Source: Tenacibaculum haliotis (GTDB lineage Bacteria > Bacteroidota > Bacteroidia > Flavobacteriales > Flavobacteriaceae). From it: a stretch of 64,000 nt of DNA. This document shows positions 26,177 through 34,388 of the stretch, one piece after another (position 1 is the first letter of the stretch; each line of letters starts with the position of its first letter). The notes under the pieces were generated by a model. The model worked only from the letters and a program-made list of their open reading frames with translations. It was not told the origin of the DNA and searched no databases. The stretch is taken from assembly GCF_025215075.1 (NCBI RefSeq), contig NZ_JAOBTH010000026.1, forward strand, positions 62,001 to 126,000, given 5' to 3'. A program made the position numbers and the translations under genes.

Positions 26177-29100
26177 ATGAAAGTAAAATTACTTTATCTA
26201 TTCTTTTTATTTGCGTTTAGCATGTCCTATGCGCAAACATTCCCTATTACAGATATTCAGGGGTATTATAAATTTGACTCTGGTGCTGTTTTAGTAGATC
26301 AGGTAGGTGTAGCAAACTTAACCCAAAACGGAGCTTTAGCTACAGGCGCTACAGATAGGTTTAATAGTAGCAATGGTGATGCTATTCAGCTTAATGGTGA
26401 TGATTTTTCTAGGGCGAACATTCCTACTACAAGATCTGTAACGCACGCTTTTTGGGTTAAAACAAGTACTAATAATAATAATAGTGAGACTATAATTGGA
26501 GATTCAGATAGACCTGGAGCTGGTTATAATAGTACAACTTATGGTTATGATATCCATCTAAGAAATGGAGGAATTATACTTTATACTAGGATTAAAGAAG
26601 AAAGAAATAATGGTGCTTTTAATGATATAGGTCGCGCTTTAACATCTAGTGTAATAGCTGATGATACATGGCATCATGTAGCAGTTGTGTTTTATACTAA
26701 TGGTACTATTGATAGGTATCTTAATACTAAAATATATATAGATGGTGTTTTAGATGCTTCTAATACATATGATACTACAAGAGCAGTACGTACATTTCCT
26801 TTTAATTCAGGAACGCTTGCTATAGGTAATAATAGGGTTGGAAACCTAAGTAGTGTTAATAAATATAAAGATTATTTTGATGATTATTTTGTTTATTCTA
26901 GAGTTTTAGATGCTAGTGAAATACTAACGCTTGCAACACAAGATGGTTATTGTTTAGTACCGCAAAACAATATTATTTCGGCAACCGGAATAACAGAAAA
27001 TTCAGCAACAATAAATGTATCTCTTAATTCAAATACTTACGATATAGCCTATGGCTTAAAATCAGAAAGTCTTGCAAATGCAACTATTTTAAGCAATGTA
27101 AATTCAACTGTTAACATAGCTAGTTTACAAGCTTCAACAGATTATAATGTTTATATACGTGAGCAATGTGCTTCGGGTTTAACGTCAAATTGGTCAAACC
27201 CAATTAGTTTTAGAACATTAGGTCCAATTTATGTGGATGATACTGCTACAGGACTTAATGACGGGTCTTCATGGCAAAATGCATTTACTAGTTTAATGAG
27301 TGCATTAGATATAGATAGTGACGGACAAGAAATTTGGGTTGCTGGAGGTACTTACAAAACACAAAGTTCAAACATCAACGTACGTTTTAATATAGATAAA
27401 CCTAATGTTAGCCTTTATGGTGGTTTTGCAGGTACAGAAACATTGTTGTCTCAAAGAGTTTTAGGGATGAATGAATCTATTATTTCTGGGGATATTAATG
27501 GTAATGATGCTACTGGTGTTCTTTATGATATAGATGCTACAAGATCAGATAATACAAGAGGACTTATAGATTTAACTACTATTAGTGATGGTTTTACTAT
27601 AGATGGATTTACAATTACCGCAGGAATGGCAACATACTCTAAAGATGGAGGTGGAATTAATAATGTTGCGGCAAATAATGTGGTAGTTTCAAATTGTAAA
27701 TTTTTCAGAAATGGAAGTCATAGAAATGGGGGAGCTATTTTTAACTTAGGAGATATGACAATAGAATCAAGTGTTTTTGAGGAAAATTTCTCACTAAGTG
27801 GAGGTGCAGTATATCAGTATTTATCAAGTGGAAATCCAGGTACAGTTACTATAAGTAAATCAACTTTTTTAAATAATAAAGCAACAAGTGGAGGAGGAGC
27901 TATATATTCTTTACCTCATACTACTAACGCTAATCTTAATATAGATGCGAGCAAGTTTGTAGGTAATAATGCTAGATCTGGAGGAGGTATTTATGTTGGC
28001 GTTCCAGCTAGTTCAACATTTAATGTGTCGATTACAAACACTTTATTTAATGGGAATATTGCTGAAGATAATGCAAATAATGTAGGTAACTCTGGTAGTG
28101 CAGCTTGGTTGAGAACTACAGGAACAAATTCAACTCTTACTACTTCTATTGTAAATAATACATTTGTAAATAATATAGATACAGGTACAGCTACTGGTTT
28201 AAACAATTTTACAAGAGCAACTTTAGCTTTAACTAAAAATAATGCAGCTGCAACCCATAATGCTAGTGTAAGTAATAATATTTTTTATAATAATAGAGGT
28301 GCAAATAGTGGTACTGTTTCAAGATCTATAACAGGTTTAACAGAAACAATGGCTACTGTAACTGTTGAAAATAGTATAGATGAAAATAGTTTTTCTTCAA
28401 TAGCTGCAGGGTCTAAAACAAATACAAGTAATGCAGATCCACTATTTACATCAAGTAGTGACTTTACATTATCAGCAGCTAGTTCACCAGCCGCTAATAC
28501 AGGAAATAACAGTGCTATAACAACAATTTTAGATTTATTAGGTAACCATCGTATTTTTAATACTACGGTAGATATGGGTGCTTATGAATTTGGTTCTTCA
28601 GCACCAATTTATAGAACATTAACAATAAACGCTACAAACGGAACAGTAGCAACAGATCCAAATCCAACCAATGGAACTTATAATGATGGACAAATTGTTG
28701 AATTAACAGCAACACCTGCTACAGGTTATCAATTTGATGGATGGAGTGGAGATGCAAGTGGAACAACAAGTCCATTAAATATTACAATGGATGCAGATAA
28801 AACGGTAACAGCAACATTTAGTTTAATACCGGCACCCACACCAACATTTATAACACCGCCTACTAGTATCTCGTCAGCCTTTACAGCTACGATTCAGTTC
28901 GATATAGCAGTAACAGGTTTTGATGTTAGTGATATTCAAGTAACAGGCGCTAGTTTAAGCAACTTTACAGCAGTTAGTGGTACAGAATATACGGTTGTTG
29001 TAACACCAACAAGTATTTGTGCTAGTTCAGTAACATTAAAAGTACCTGAAGATGTAGCACAAAATTCAAGTAATGTAAATAATGTAGCATCAAGTTTAAT

Positions 29101-32100
29101 TACAATTACTTCAGTAGATAATGTAGCTCCAATAGTTATAACACAAGATATTACGGTACAATTAGATGCCAATGGAAATGCTTCAATAACAACAACTGAT
29201 ATAGATAACGGAAGTAGTGATAATTGTGCGATAGCTTCAAGAAATTTAGACGTATCAAACTTTACTTGTTCAAATATTGGAACAAACACAGTAAGATTAA
29301 CTGTTGAAGATACCGCAGGAAACAGTGCTAATAATACGGCAACAGTAACCGTTGTAGATAATATTGCACCAACCGTTGTAACACAAAATATTACAATAAC
29401 GTTAGATGTAAATGGAAATGCATCAATATTACCAACACAAGTTAACAATGGAAGTACAGATAATTGTGGTATTGCATCAATGAGTTTAGATAGAGCTGCA
29501 TTTACATGTTCAGATTTAGGCGCAAACAATGTAGTGTTAACAGTAACAGATGTAAATGGAAATAGTGATACAGCAACAGCAGTAGTAACGGTAGATCCAA
29601 ATCCAAATCAAACATTTACAGCACGTACTCAAAATATTACGGTACAATTAGATGCTAGTGGAAATGTAACCATTACACCACAACAGGTAGATAATGGATC
29701 AGGAAGTGGATGTAATAATAATCCAACATTAAGCTTAGATAAAACAGCTTTTACTTGTGCAGATTTAGGAAACAATGCAGTTACTTTAACAGCCACAGAC
29801 GGATCAACAACAGATACAGCGCAAGCAATAGTAACGGTTGAAGATAATGTAGCACCAGTAGTTTTAACACAGAATGTTACAATTCAGTTAGATGCCAATG
29901 GAAATGCTTCAATAACAACAGGAGATATAAACAATGGAAGTAGTGATAATTGTGGTATTGATTCAAGTAGTTTAGATAAATCAAACTTTACTTGTTCAGA
30001 TATCGGAGCAAACACCGTAACATTAACGGTTGTAGATTCATCAGTAAACAGTGCAGATAATACAGCAACAGTAACCGTTGTAGATAATATTGCACCAACC
30101 GTTGTAACACAAAATATTACAATTACGTTAGATGTAAATGGAAATGCATCAATATTACCAACACAAGTTAACAACGGAAGTACTGATAATTGTGGTATTG
30201 CATCAATGAGTTTAGATACAACTGCATTTACCTGTTCTGATTTAGGCGCAAACAATGTAGTGTTAACAGTAACAGATGTAAATGGAAATAGCGATACAGC
30301 TACAGCAGTAGTAACGGTAGATCCAAATCCAAATCAAACATTCACAGCACGTGCTCAAAATATTACGGTACAATTAGATGCTAGTGGAAATGTAACCATT
30401 ACACCACAACAGGTAGATAATGGATCAGGAAGTGGATGTAATAATAATCCAACCTTAAGCTTAGATAAAACAGCTTTTACTTGTGCAGATTTAGGAAACA
30501 ATGCAGTTACTTTAACAGCCACAGACGGATCAACAACAGATATAGCGCAAGCAATAGTAACGGTTGAGGATAATGTAGCACCAGTAGTTTTAACACAGAA
30601 TGTTACAATTCAGTTAGATGCCAATGGAAATGCTTCAATAACAACAGCAGATATAAACAATGGAAGTAGTGATAATTGTGGTATTGATTCAAGTAGTTTA
30701 GATAAATCAAACTTTACTTGTTCAGATATCGGAGCAAACACCGTAACATTAACGGTTGTAGATTCATCAGTAAACAGTGCAGATAATACAGCAACAGTAA
30801 CCGTTGTAGATAATATTGCACCAACCGTTGTAACACAAAATATTACAATTACGTTAGATGTAAACGGAAATGCATCAACAACAGCTGCTGCAATTAACAA
30901 TGGATCATCAGACAATTGTTCAATTTCTACCTATACATTAAGTAAAACTGTATTTACATGTTCAGATTTAGGCGCAAACAATGTAGTGTTAACAGTAACA
31001 GATGTAAATGGAAATAGCGATACAGCTACAGCAGTAGTAACGGTATCACAAAATCCAAATCAAACATTCACAGCACGTACTCAAAATATTACGGTACAAT
31101 TAGATGCTAGTGGAAATGTAACCATTACACCACAACAGGTAGATAATGGATCAGGAAGTGGATGTAATAATAATCCAACCTTAAGCTTAGATAAAACAGC
31201 TTTTACTTGTGCAGATTTAGGAAACAATGCAGTTACTTTAACAGCCACAGACGGATCAACAACAGATACAGCGCAAGCAATAGTAACGGTTGAAGATAAT
31301 GTAGCACCAGTAGTTTTAACACAGAATGTTACAATTCAGTTAGATGCCAATGGAAATGCTTCAATAACAACAGCAGATATAAACAATGGAAGTAGTGATA
31401 ATTGTGGTATTGATTCAAGTAGTTTAGATAAATCAAACTTTACTTGTTCAGATATCGGAGCAAACATCGTAACATTAACGGTTGTAGATTCATCAGCAAA
31501 CAGTGCAGATAATACAGCAACAGTAACCGTTGTAGATAATATTGCACCAACCGTTGTAACACAAAATGTTACAATTACGTTAGATGTAAATGGAAATGCA
31601 TCAATATTACCAACACAAGTTAACAACGGAAGTACTGATAATTGTGGTATTGCATCAATGAGTTTAGATACAACTGCATTTACCTGTTCAGATTTAGGAG
31701 CAAATACAGTTACTTTAACAGTAACAGATGTAAATGGAAATAGCGATACAGCTACAGCAGTAGTAACGGTAGATCCAAATCCAAATCAGACGTTAACAGC
31801 AATTGCTCAAAATATTACGGTACAATTAGATGCTAGTGGAAATGTTACCATTACACCACAACAGGTAGATAATGGATCAGGAAGTGGATGTAACAGTAAT
31901 CCAACCTTAAGTTTAGATGTAACAGACTTTACATGTGCTAATATCGGAACAAATACAGTTACATTAACAGCGATTGAGGGAGCAACAAGTGTAAGTACAA
32001 CAGCAACAGTAACGGTTGAAGATAATGTAGCACCAGTAGTTTTAACACAGAATGTTACAATTCAGTTAGATGTCAATGGAAATGCTTCAATAACAACAAC

Positions 32101-32833
32101 TGATATAGATAACGGAAGTAGTGATAATTGTGGTGTCGACTCAAGAAGTTTAGATATAACAGATTTTACATGTTCAGATATCGGAGCAAACAACGTAACA
32201 TTAACTGTAGAAGATGTAAATGGAAACATTTCAACAAATACAGCAATTGTAACAGTTTCAGAATCGGTAGCACCCACAGTTGTAACACAAGATATTACAG
32301 TAGCATTAGATGCTAATGGAAGTGTATCAATTACAACAGGAGATATTGATAATGGAAGTAGTGATGGTTGTAGTGGAATAGCTTCAATGAGTTTAGATCA
32401 AAGTACTTTTGATTGTCCAACATTAGGAGATGTAACAGTAACATTAACAGTTACAGATACTAGCGGTAATTCAGCTACAGGTACAGCAATTGTAACAATT
32501 ACAGGACCAGATGAAGATAATGACGGTATTTCGGATGCATGTGATAGTAAAGAAATTGTTTTTAATAAAGGATTTTCACCAAACGGAGATAACCAAAATG
32601 ATACTTGGGTAATAGAGAATATAGATAATTATCCTAAAAACACTGTAGAGATCTTTAATCGTTGGGGAGAAAGAGTTTATAAAGTAAGTGATTATAAGAA
32701 TGATTTTGATGGTAAAGCTAACCAAAGAGGAGGTAGTAGCGACAAATTACCAGTAGGTTCTTACTTATATATTATCAATTTAAATGAACCAGGATTTACG
32801 CCTATTAAAGGTTGGTTATATATAAATTACTAA
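26177..32833 (+). CDS. Giant T9SS-secreted adhesin, type B sorting domain
   Basis: A 2218-residue multidomain surface protein with a signal peptide (1-20, SMSYAQ). Domains in order are a LamG-like jellyroll (about 25-255), a fibronectin type III-like domain (about 260-350), a parallel beta-helix of the choice-of-anchor Q type (about 350-810), an InlB-type B repeat (about 814-890, GYQFDGWSGDASG), an Ig-like domain (about 890-978), and 14 tandem HYR-like domains of about 80 residues (980-2108), each with two conserved Cys. An acidic DEDNDGISD linker and a gliding-motility-associated C-terminal domain (about 2125-2218, FNRWGERVY) follow. The last is the T9SS type B signal, which normally needs a PorP/SprF partner; one lies 33 bases downstream. 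Confidence 0.93.
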   Translation: MKVKLLYLFFLFAFSMSYAQTFPITDIQGYYKFDSGAVLVDQVGVANLTQNGALATGATDRFNSSNGDAIQLNGDDFSRANIPTTRSVTHAFWVKTSTNNNNSETIIGDSDRPGAGYNSTTYGYDIHLRNGGIILYTRIKEERNNGAFNDIGRALTSSVIADDTWHHVAVVFYTNGTIDRYLNTKIYIDGVLDASNTYDTTRAVRTFPFNSGTLAIGNNRVGNLSSVNKYKDYFDDYFVYSRVLDASEILTLATQDGYCLVPQNNIISATGITENSATINVSLNSNTYDIAYGLKSESLANATILSNVNSTVNIASLQASTDYNVYIREQCASGLTSNWSNPISFRTLGPIYVDDTATGLNDGSSWQNAFTSLMSALDIDSDGQEIWVAGGTYKTQSSNINVRFNIDKPNVSLYGGFAGTETLLSQRVLGMNESIISGDINGNDATGVLYDIDATRSDNTRGLIDLTTISDGFTIDGFTITAGMATYSKDGGGINNVAANNVVVSNCKFFRNGSHRNGGAIFNLGDMTIESSVFEENFSLSGGAVYQYLSSGNPGTVTISKSTFLNNKATSGGGAIYSLPHTTNANLNIDASKFVGNNARSGGGIYVGVPASSTFNVSITNTLFNGNIAEDNANNVGNSGSAAWLRTTGTNSTLTTSIVNNTFVNNIDTGTATGLNNFTRATLALTKNNAAATHNASVSNNIFYNNRGANSGTVSRSITGLTETMATVTVENSIDENSFSSIAAGSKTNTSNADPLFTSSSDFTLSAASSPAANTGNNSAITTILDLLGNHRIFNTTVDMGAYEFGSSAPIYRTLTINATNGTVATDPNPTNGTYNDGQIVELTATPATGYQFDGWSGDASGTTSPLNITMDADKTVTATFSLIPAPTPTFITPPTSISSAFTATIQFDIAVTGFDVSDIQVTGASLSNFTAVSGTEYTVVVTPTSICASSVTLKVPEDVAQNSSNVNNVASSLITITSVDNVAPIVITQDITVQLDANGNASITTTDIDNGSSDNCAIASRNLDVSNFTCSNIGTNTVRLTVEDTAGNSANNTATVTVVDNIAPTVVTQNITITLDVNGNASILPTQVNNGSTDNCGIASMSLDRAAFTCSDLGANNVVLTVTDVNGNSDTATAVVTVDPNPNQTFTARTQNITVQLDASGNVTITPQQVDNGSGSGCNNNPTLSLDKTAFTCADLGNNAVTLTATDGSTTDTAQAIVTVEDNVAPVVLTQNVTIQLDANGNASITTGDINNGSSDNCGIDSSSLDKSNFTCSDIGANTVTLTVVDSSVNSADNTATVTVVDNIAPTVVTQNITITLDVNGNASILPTQVNNGSTDNCGIASMSLDTTAFTCSDLGANNVVLTVTDVNGNSDTATAVVTVDPNPNQTFTARAQNITVQLDASGNVTITPQQVDNGSGSGCNNNPTLSLDKTAFTCADLGNNAVTLTATDGSTTDIAQAIVTVEDNVAPVVLTQNVTIQLDANGNASITTADINNGSSDNCGIDSSSLDKSNFTCSDIGANTVTLTVVDSSVNSADNTATVTVVDNIAPTVVTQNITITLDVNGNASTTAAAINNGSSDNCSISTYTLSKTVFTCSDLGANNVVLTVTDVNGNSDTATAVVTVSQNPNQTFTARTQNITVQLDASGNVTITPQQVDNGSGSGCNNNPTLSLDKTAFTCADLGNNAVTLTATDGSTTDTAQAIVTVEDNVAPVVLTQNVTIQLDANGNASITTADINNGSSDNCGIDSSSLDKSNFTCSDIGANIVTLTVVDSSANSADNTATVTVVDNIAPTVVTQNVTITLDVNGNASILPTQVNNGSTDNCGIASMSLDTTAFTCSDLGANTVTLTVTDVNGNSDTATAVVTVDPNPNQTLTAIAQNITVQLDASGNVTITPQQVDNGSGSGCNSNPTLSLDVTDFTCANIGTNTVTLTAIEGATSVSTTATVTVEDNVAPVVLTQNVTIQLDVNGNASITTTDIDNGSSDNCGVDSRSLDITDFTCSDIGANNVTLTVEDVNGNISTNTAIVTVSESVAPTVVTQDITVALDANGSVSITTGDIDNGSSDGCSGIASMSLDQSTFDCPTLGDVTVTLTVTDTSGNSATGTAIVTITGPDEDNDGISDACDSKEIVFNKGFSPNGDNQNDTWVIENIDNYPKNTVEIFNRWGERVYKVSDYKNDFDGKANQRGGSSDKLPVGSYLYIINLNEPGFTPIKGWLYINY
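29114..32503 (+). repeat. Higher-order tandem repeat, 726-bp period, in the adhesin gene
   Basis: Fourteen HYR-like units follow the order A-B-C, A-B-C, A-B-C, A-B-C, A-B. The same landmark (AATTCAGTTAGATG) of unit A recurs at 29881, 30607, 31333 and 32059, exactly 726 bp apart (242 codons). Central copies differ at few positions, which suggests recent duplication or gene conversion. Flanking units are more diverged. Confidence 0.9.
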
Positions 32834-32866
32834 TAATAAATCTAATCATTCAAAATAAAAATAAAA

Positions 32867-33751
32867 ATGAAATTATATAATATAAAATACATACTTACTT
32901 TAATCGTAGTAATGTTATGTGTACAAGTACAAGGACAACAAGATCCTTCATTTACCATGTATCAACTAAACATGAATCTGATAAACCCTGCATACGCAGG
33001 GTCATCAGATGGTTTAGAGTTAACAACCATGATAAAGAGTCAGTTTACAGGAATAGAAAACTCACCAACTACTCAAACTTTATCATTATCATCACCAGTT
33101 GGTAGAAATTTAGGTTTAGGATTATCGATTGTAAATGATCAAGTTTTTGTAGCAAAAGAAACAGATGTTTATGTAGATTTTTCTTATAAATTACAATTAT
33201 CAGAAAGCACTAATTTATTTTTAGGAGTAAAGGGAGGGGTTTCATTTTTTAGTGTTGATTTAACATCATTAGATATTAATGATCCACTTTTTGATCAAAA
33301 TGTAAATCGTACGAATCCTAATTTTGGTGCAGGAGCTTATTTAAAAGGCGAGAATTACTACGCAAGTTTATCAGTACCTGTATTATTAGAAAGCAAGCGT
33401 TATGAGAAAGAAGGAAATACGGTTACCAGAGCATCCGATAAACCACATATTTATTTAGGAGCAGGATATACATTTGATTTAAAAAATGACTATAAATTAA
33501 AAGTTACCCCTTCATTTATGACACGTTATGTGTCTGGAGTTCCATTATCATTAGATGTAACAGCTACTGTTGGTCTTTTAGACAAGGTAGAGTTTGGAGT
33601 ATCTCATAGATTACAGGAATCATTTAGTGGATTGTTAATGTTTCAATTTATTAAAGAATTTAAGTTAGGGTATGCATATCAGCATGCAACAAATGATATT
33701 TCTAAATATAGTAATGGTTCTCATGAAGTTATTTTTAAGTTTAATTTTTAG
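32867..33751 (+). CDS. PorP/SprF family type IX secretion membrane protein
   Basis: A 294-residue outer-membrane beta-barrel protein with a signal peptide (1-23, QVQGQ). The family opening QDPSFTMYQLNMNLINPAYAGS is complete, and the C-terminal strand ends HEVIFKFNF. PorP/SprF proteins work with T9SS to export or anchor type B cargo. The gene lies 33 bases after the giant adhesin on the same strand with no terminator between them, so the pair is one transcript from operator C. This is the standard arrangement for a SprB-like cargo and its dedicated SprF partner. Confidence 0.95.
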   Translation: MKLYNIKYILTLIVVMLCVQVQGQQDPSFTMYQLNMNLINPAYAGSSDGLELTTMIKSQFTGIENSPTTQTLSLSSPVGRNLGLGLSIVNDQVFVAKETDVYVDFSYKLQLSESTNLFLGVKGGVSFFSVDLTSLDINDPLFDQNVNRTNPNFGAGAYLKGENYYASLSVPVLLESKRYEKEGNTVTRASDKPHIYLGAGYTFDLKNDYKLKVTPSFMTRYVSGVPLSLDVTATVGLLDKVEFGVSHRLQESFSGLLMFQFIKEFKLGYAYQHATNDISKYSNGSHEVIFKFNF

Positions 33752-33785
33752 ATTTATTAATTATTAAAAATCAACTTTTAAGAAC

Positions 33786-33817
33786 AAAAGTCCTAACAAC
33801 TGTTAGGGCTTTTTTTG
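33786..33817 (+). terminator. Terminator after PorP/SprF
   Basis: GTCCTAACA and TGTTAGGGC arms with a T tract. Sequence and flank (TTTTTTTGTGC) closely resemble the terminator at 24212-24248. Confidence 0.8.
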
Positions 33818-33853
33818 TGCATAAAAAAGAAGAAAATACTTACATTTTTAATC

Positions 33854-33920
33854 GTTTACAAAGCCAAATTGCTACTCACAAAGTGATTGGTAATAATGTT
33901 GTTAAAAGCGAGTATTATTG
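33854..33920 (+). promoter_or_regulatory. LytTR-type operator and promoter D (orphan)
   Basis: GTTTACAAAG at 33854 and ACTCACAAAG at 33874 are 20 bp apart, with the CCAAATTGC spacer. The -7 box TATTATTG (33913-33920) begins 38 bp after the second repeat start (33875). It now drives only an 11-codon remnant at 33945. Confidence 0.7.
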
Positions 33921-33944
33921 TATATAATATAATTATTTAAAATT

Positions 33945-33980
33945 ATGAAAGTAAAGTATTTAACAAGTATCTTTTTTTAA
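33945..33980 (+). pseudogene. Remnant start of a lost LytTR-regulated gene
   Basis: ATG followed by 10 codons of a signal-peptide-like beginning (MKVKYLTSIFF) and then TAA. MKVK matches the beginning of the giant adhesin at 26177, and the ATG is 70 bp from the operator, as in site C. Nothing coding follows it clearly until the tail fragment at 34263. Confidence 0.55.
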
Positions 33981-34220
33981 CATTAATCAAATCTACTTTA
34001 AAAAAAAATATAATTCAATCCATTAAGCTAGCTCTTGGTATAGATTCAGCATAATTAATTATGATACGTTCATAGATTAGTTTTTATAAAGGAAATATAA
34101 CATTATAGTCCCCTCCCCTTAATTTGTTTGTTTTAAAGGTTTCGCTAGACAACTTTTTTTAAATACTAAAAAATTTAAGTTGATTTCAAAAGTTTAGTAA
34201 AAATGACTTTAAACAAATAG
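33981..34220. other. Non-coding stretch between pseudogene fragments
   Basis: AT-rich DNA without an open frame of note, containing one GC-richer patch (CCCCTCCCC near 34113). It is probably decayed coding sequence between the head at 33945 and the tail at 34263. I see no further recognisable feature. Confidence 0.4.
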
Positions 34221-34251
34221 AAAAAGTTCTAACAACCGTTAGGACTTTTTT
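34221..34251. terminator. Terminator-like hairpin in the decayed unit
   Basis: AAAAAGTTCTAACA and CGTTAGGACTTTTTT arms, a close relative of the terminator at 33786-33817. Two near-copies 435 bp apart bracket the decayed unit. Confidence 0.75.
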
Positions 34252-34262
34252 GTTTTCAATTA

Positions 34263-34307
34263 TATGGTAAAGATTCAGGTTGCAGTAAAATCGTTATGGT
34301 AAAATAA
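34263..34307 (+). pseudogene. Decayed C-terminal tail, paralogue of the 24370 protein
   Basis: Fourteen codons and a stop encode YGKDSGCSKIVMVK. The last 14 residues of the 24370 protein are YSKNSGCGKTVSVN. Over the aligned 47 bases 37 are identical, and the stop codons coincide. It lies beyond a terminator hairpin, so the original gene was rearranged as well as truncated. Confidence 0.6.
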
Positions 34308-34332
34308 TTTAGTATTATTCTTTTAATATAAT

Positions 34333-34364
34333 TAAAGAGCCTATTCATTTTAAATAGACTCTTT
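34333..34364. terminator. Terminator for the leftward 34389 gene
   Basis: TAAAGAG-CCTATT and ATAGA-CTCTTTA arms form an imperfect hairpin just past the stop codon of the minus-strand beta-barrel gene. Confidence 0.6.
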
Positions 34365-34388
34365 AGCTATATTATATAGATGATGTAA

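Noticed and set aside
28936..32277. Several long minus-strand open frames opposite the adhesin repeats
   Set aside because: They repeat with the 726-bp period and are the antisense of Thr/Val/Asn-rich codons; no independent start signals or motifs.
29114..32503. CRISPR-like or mobile array explanation of the 726-bp repeats
   Set aside because: The repeats are in-frame coding domains with no spacers.
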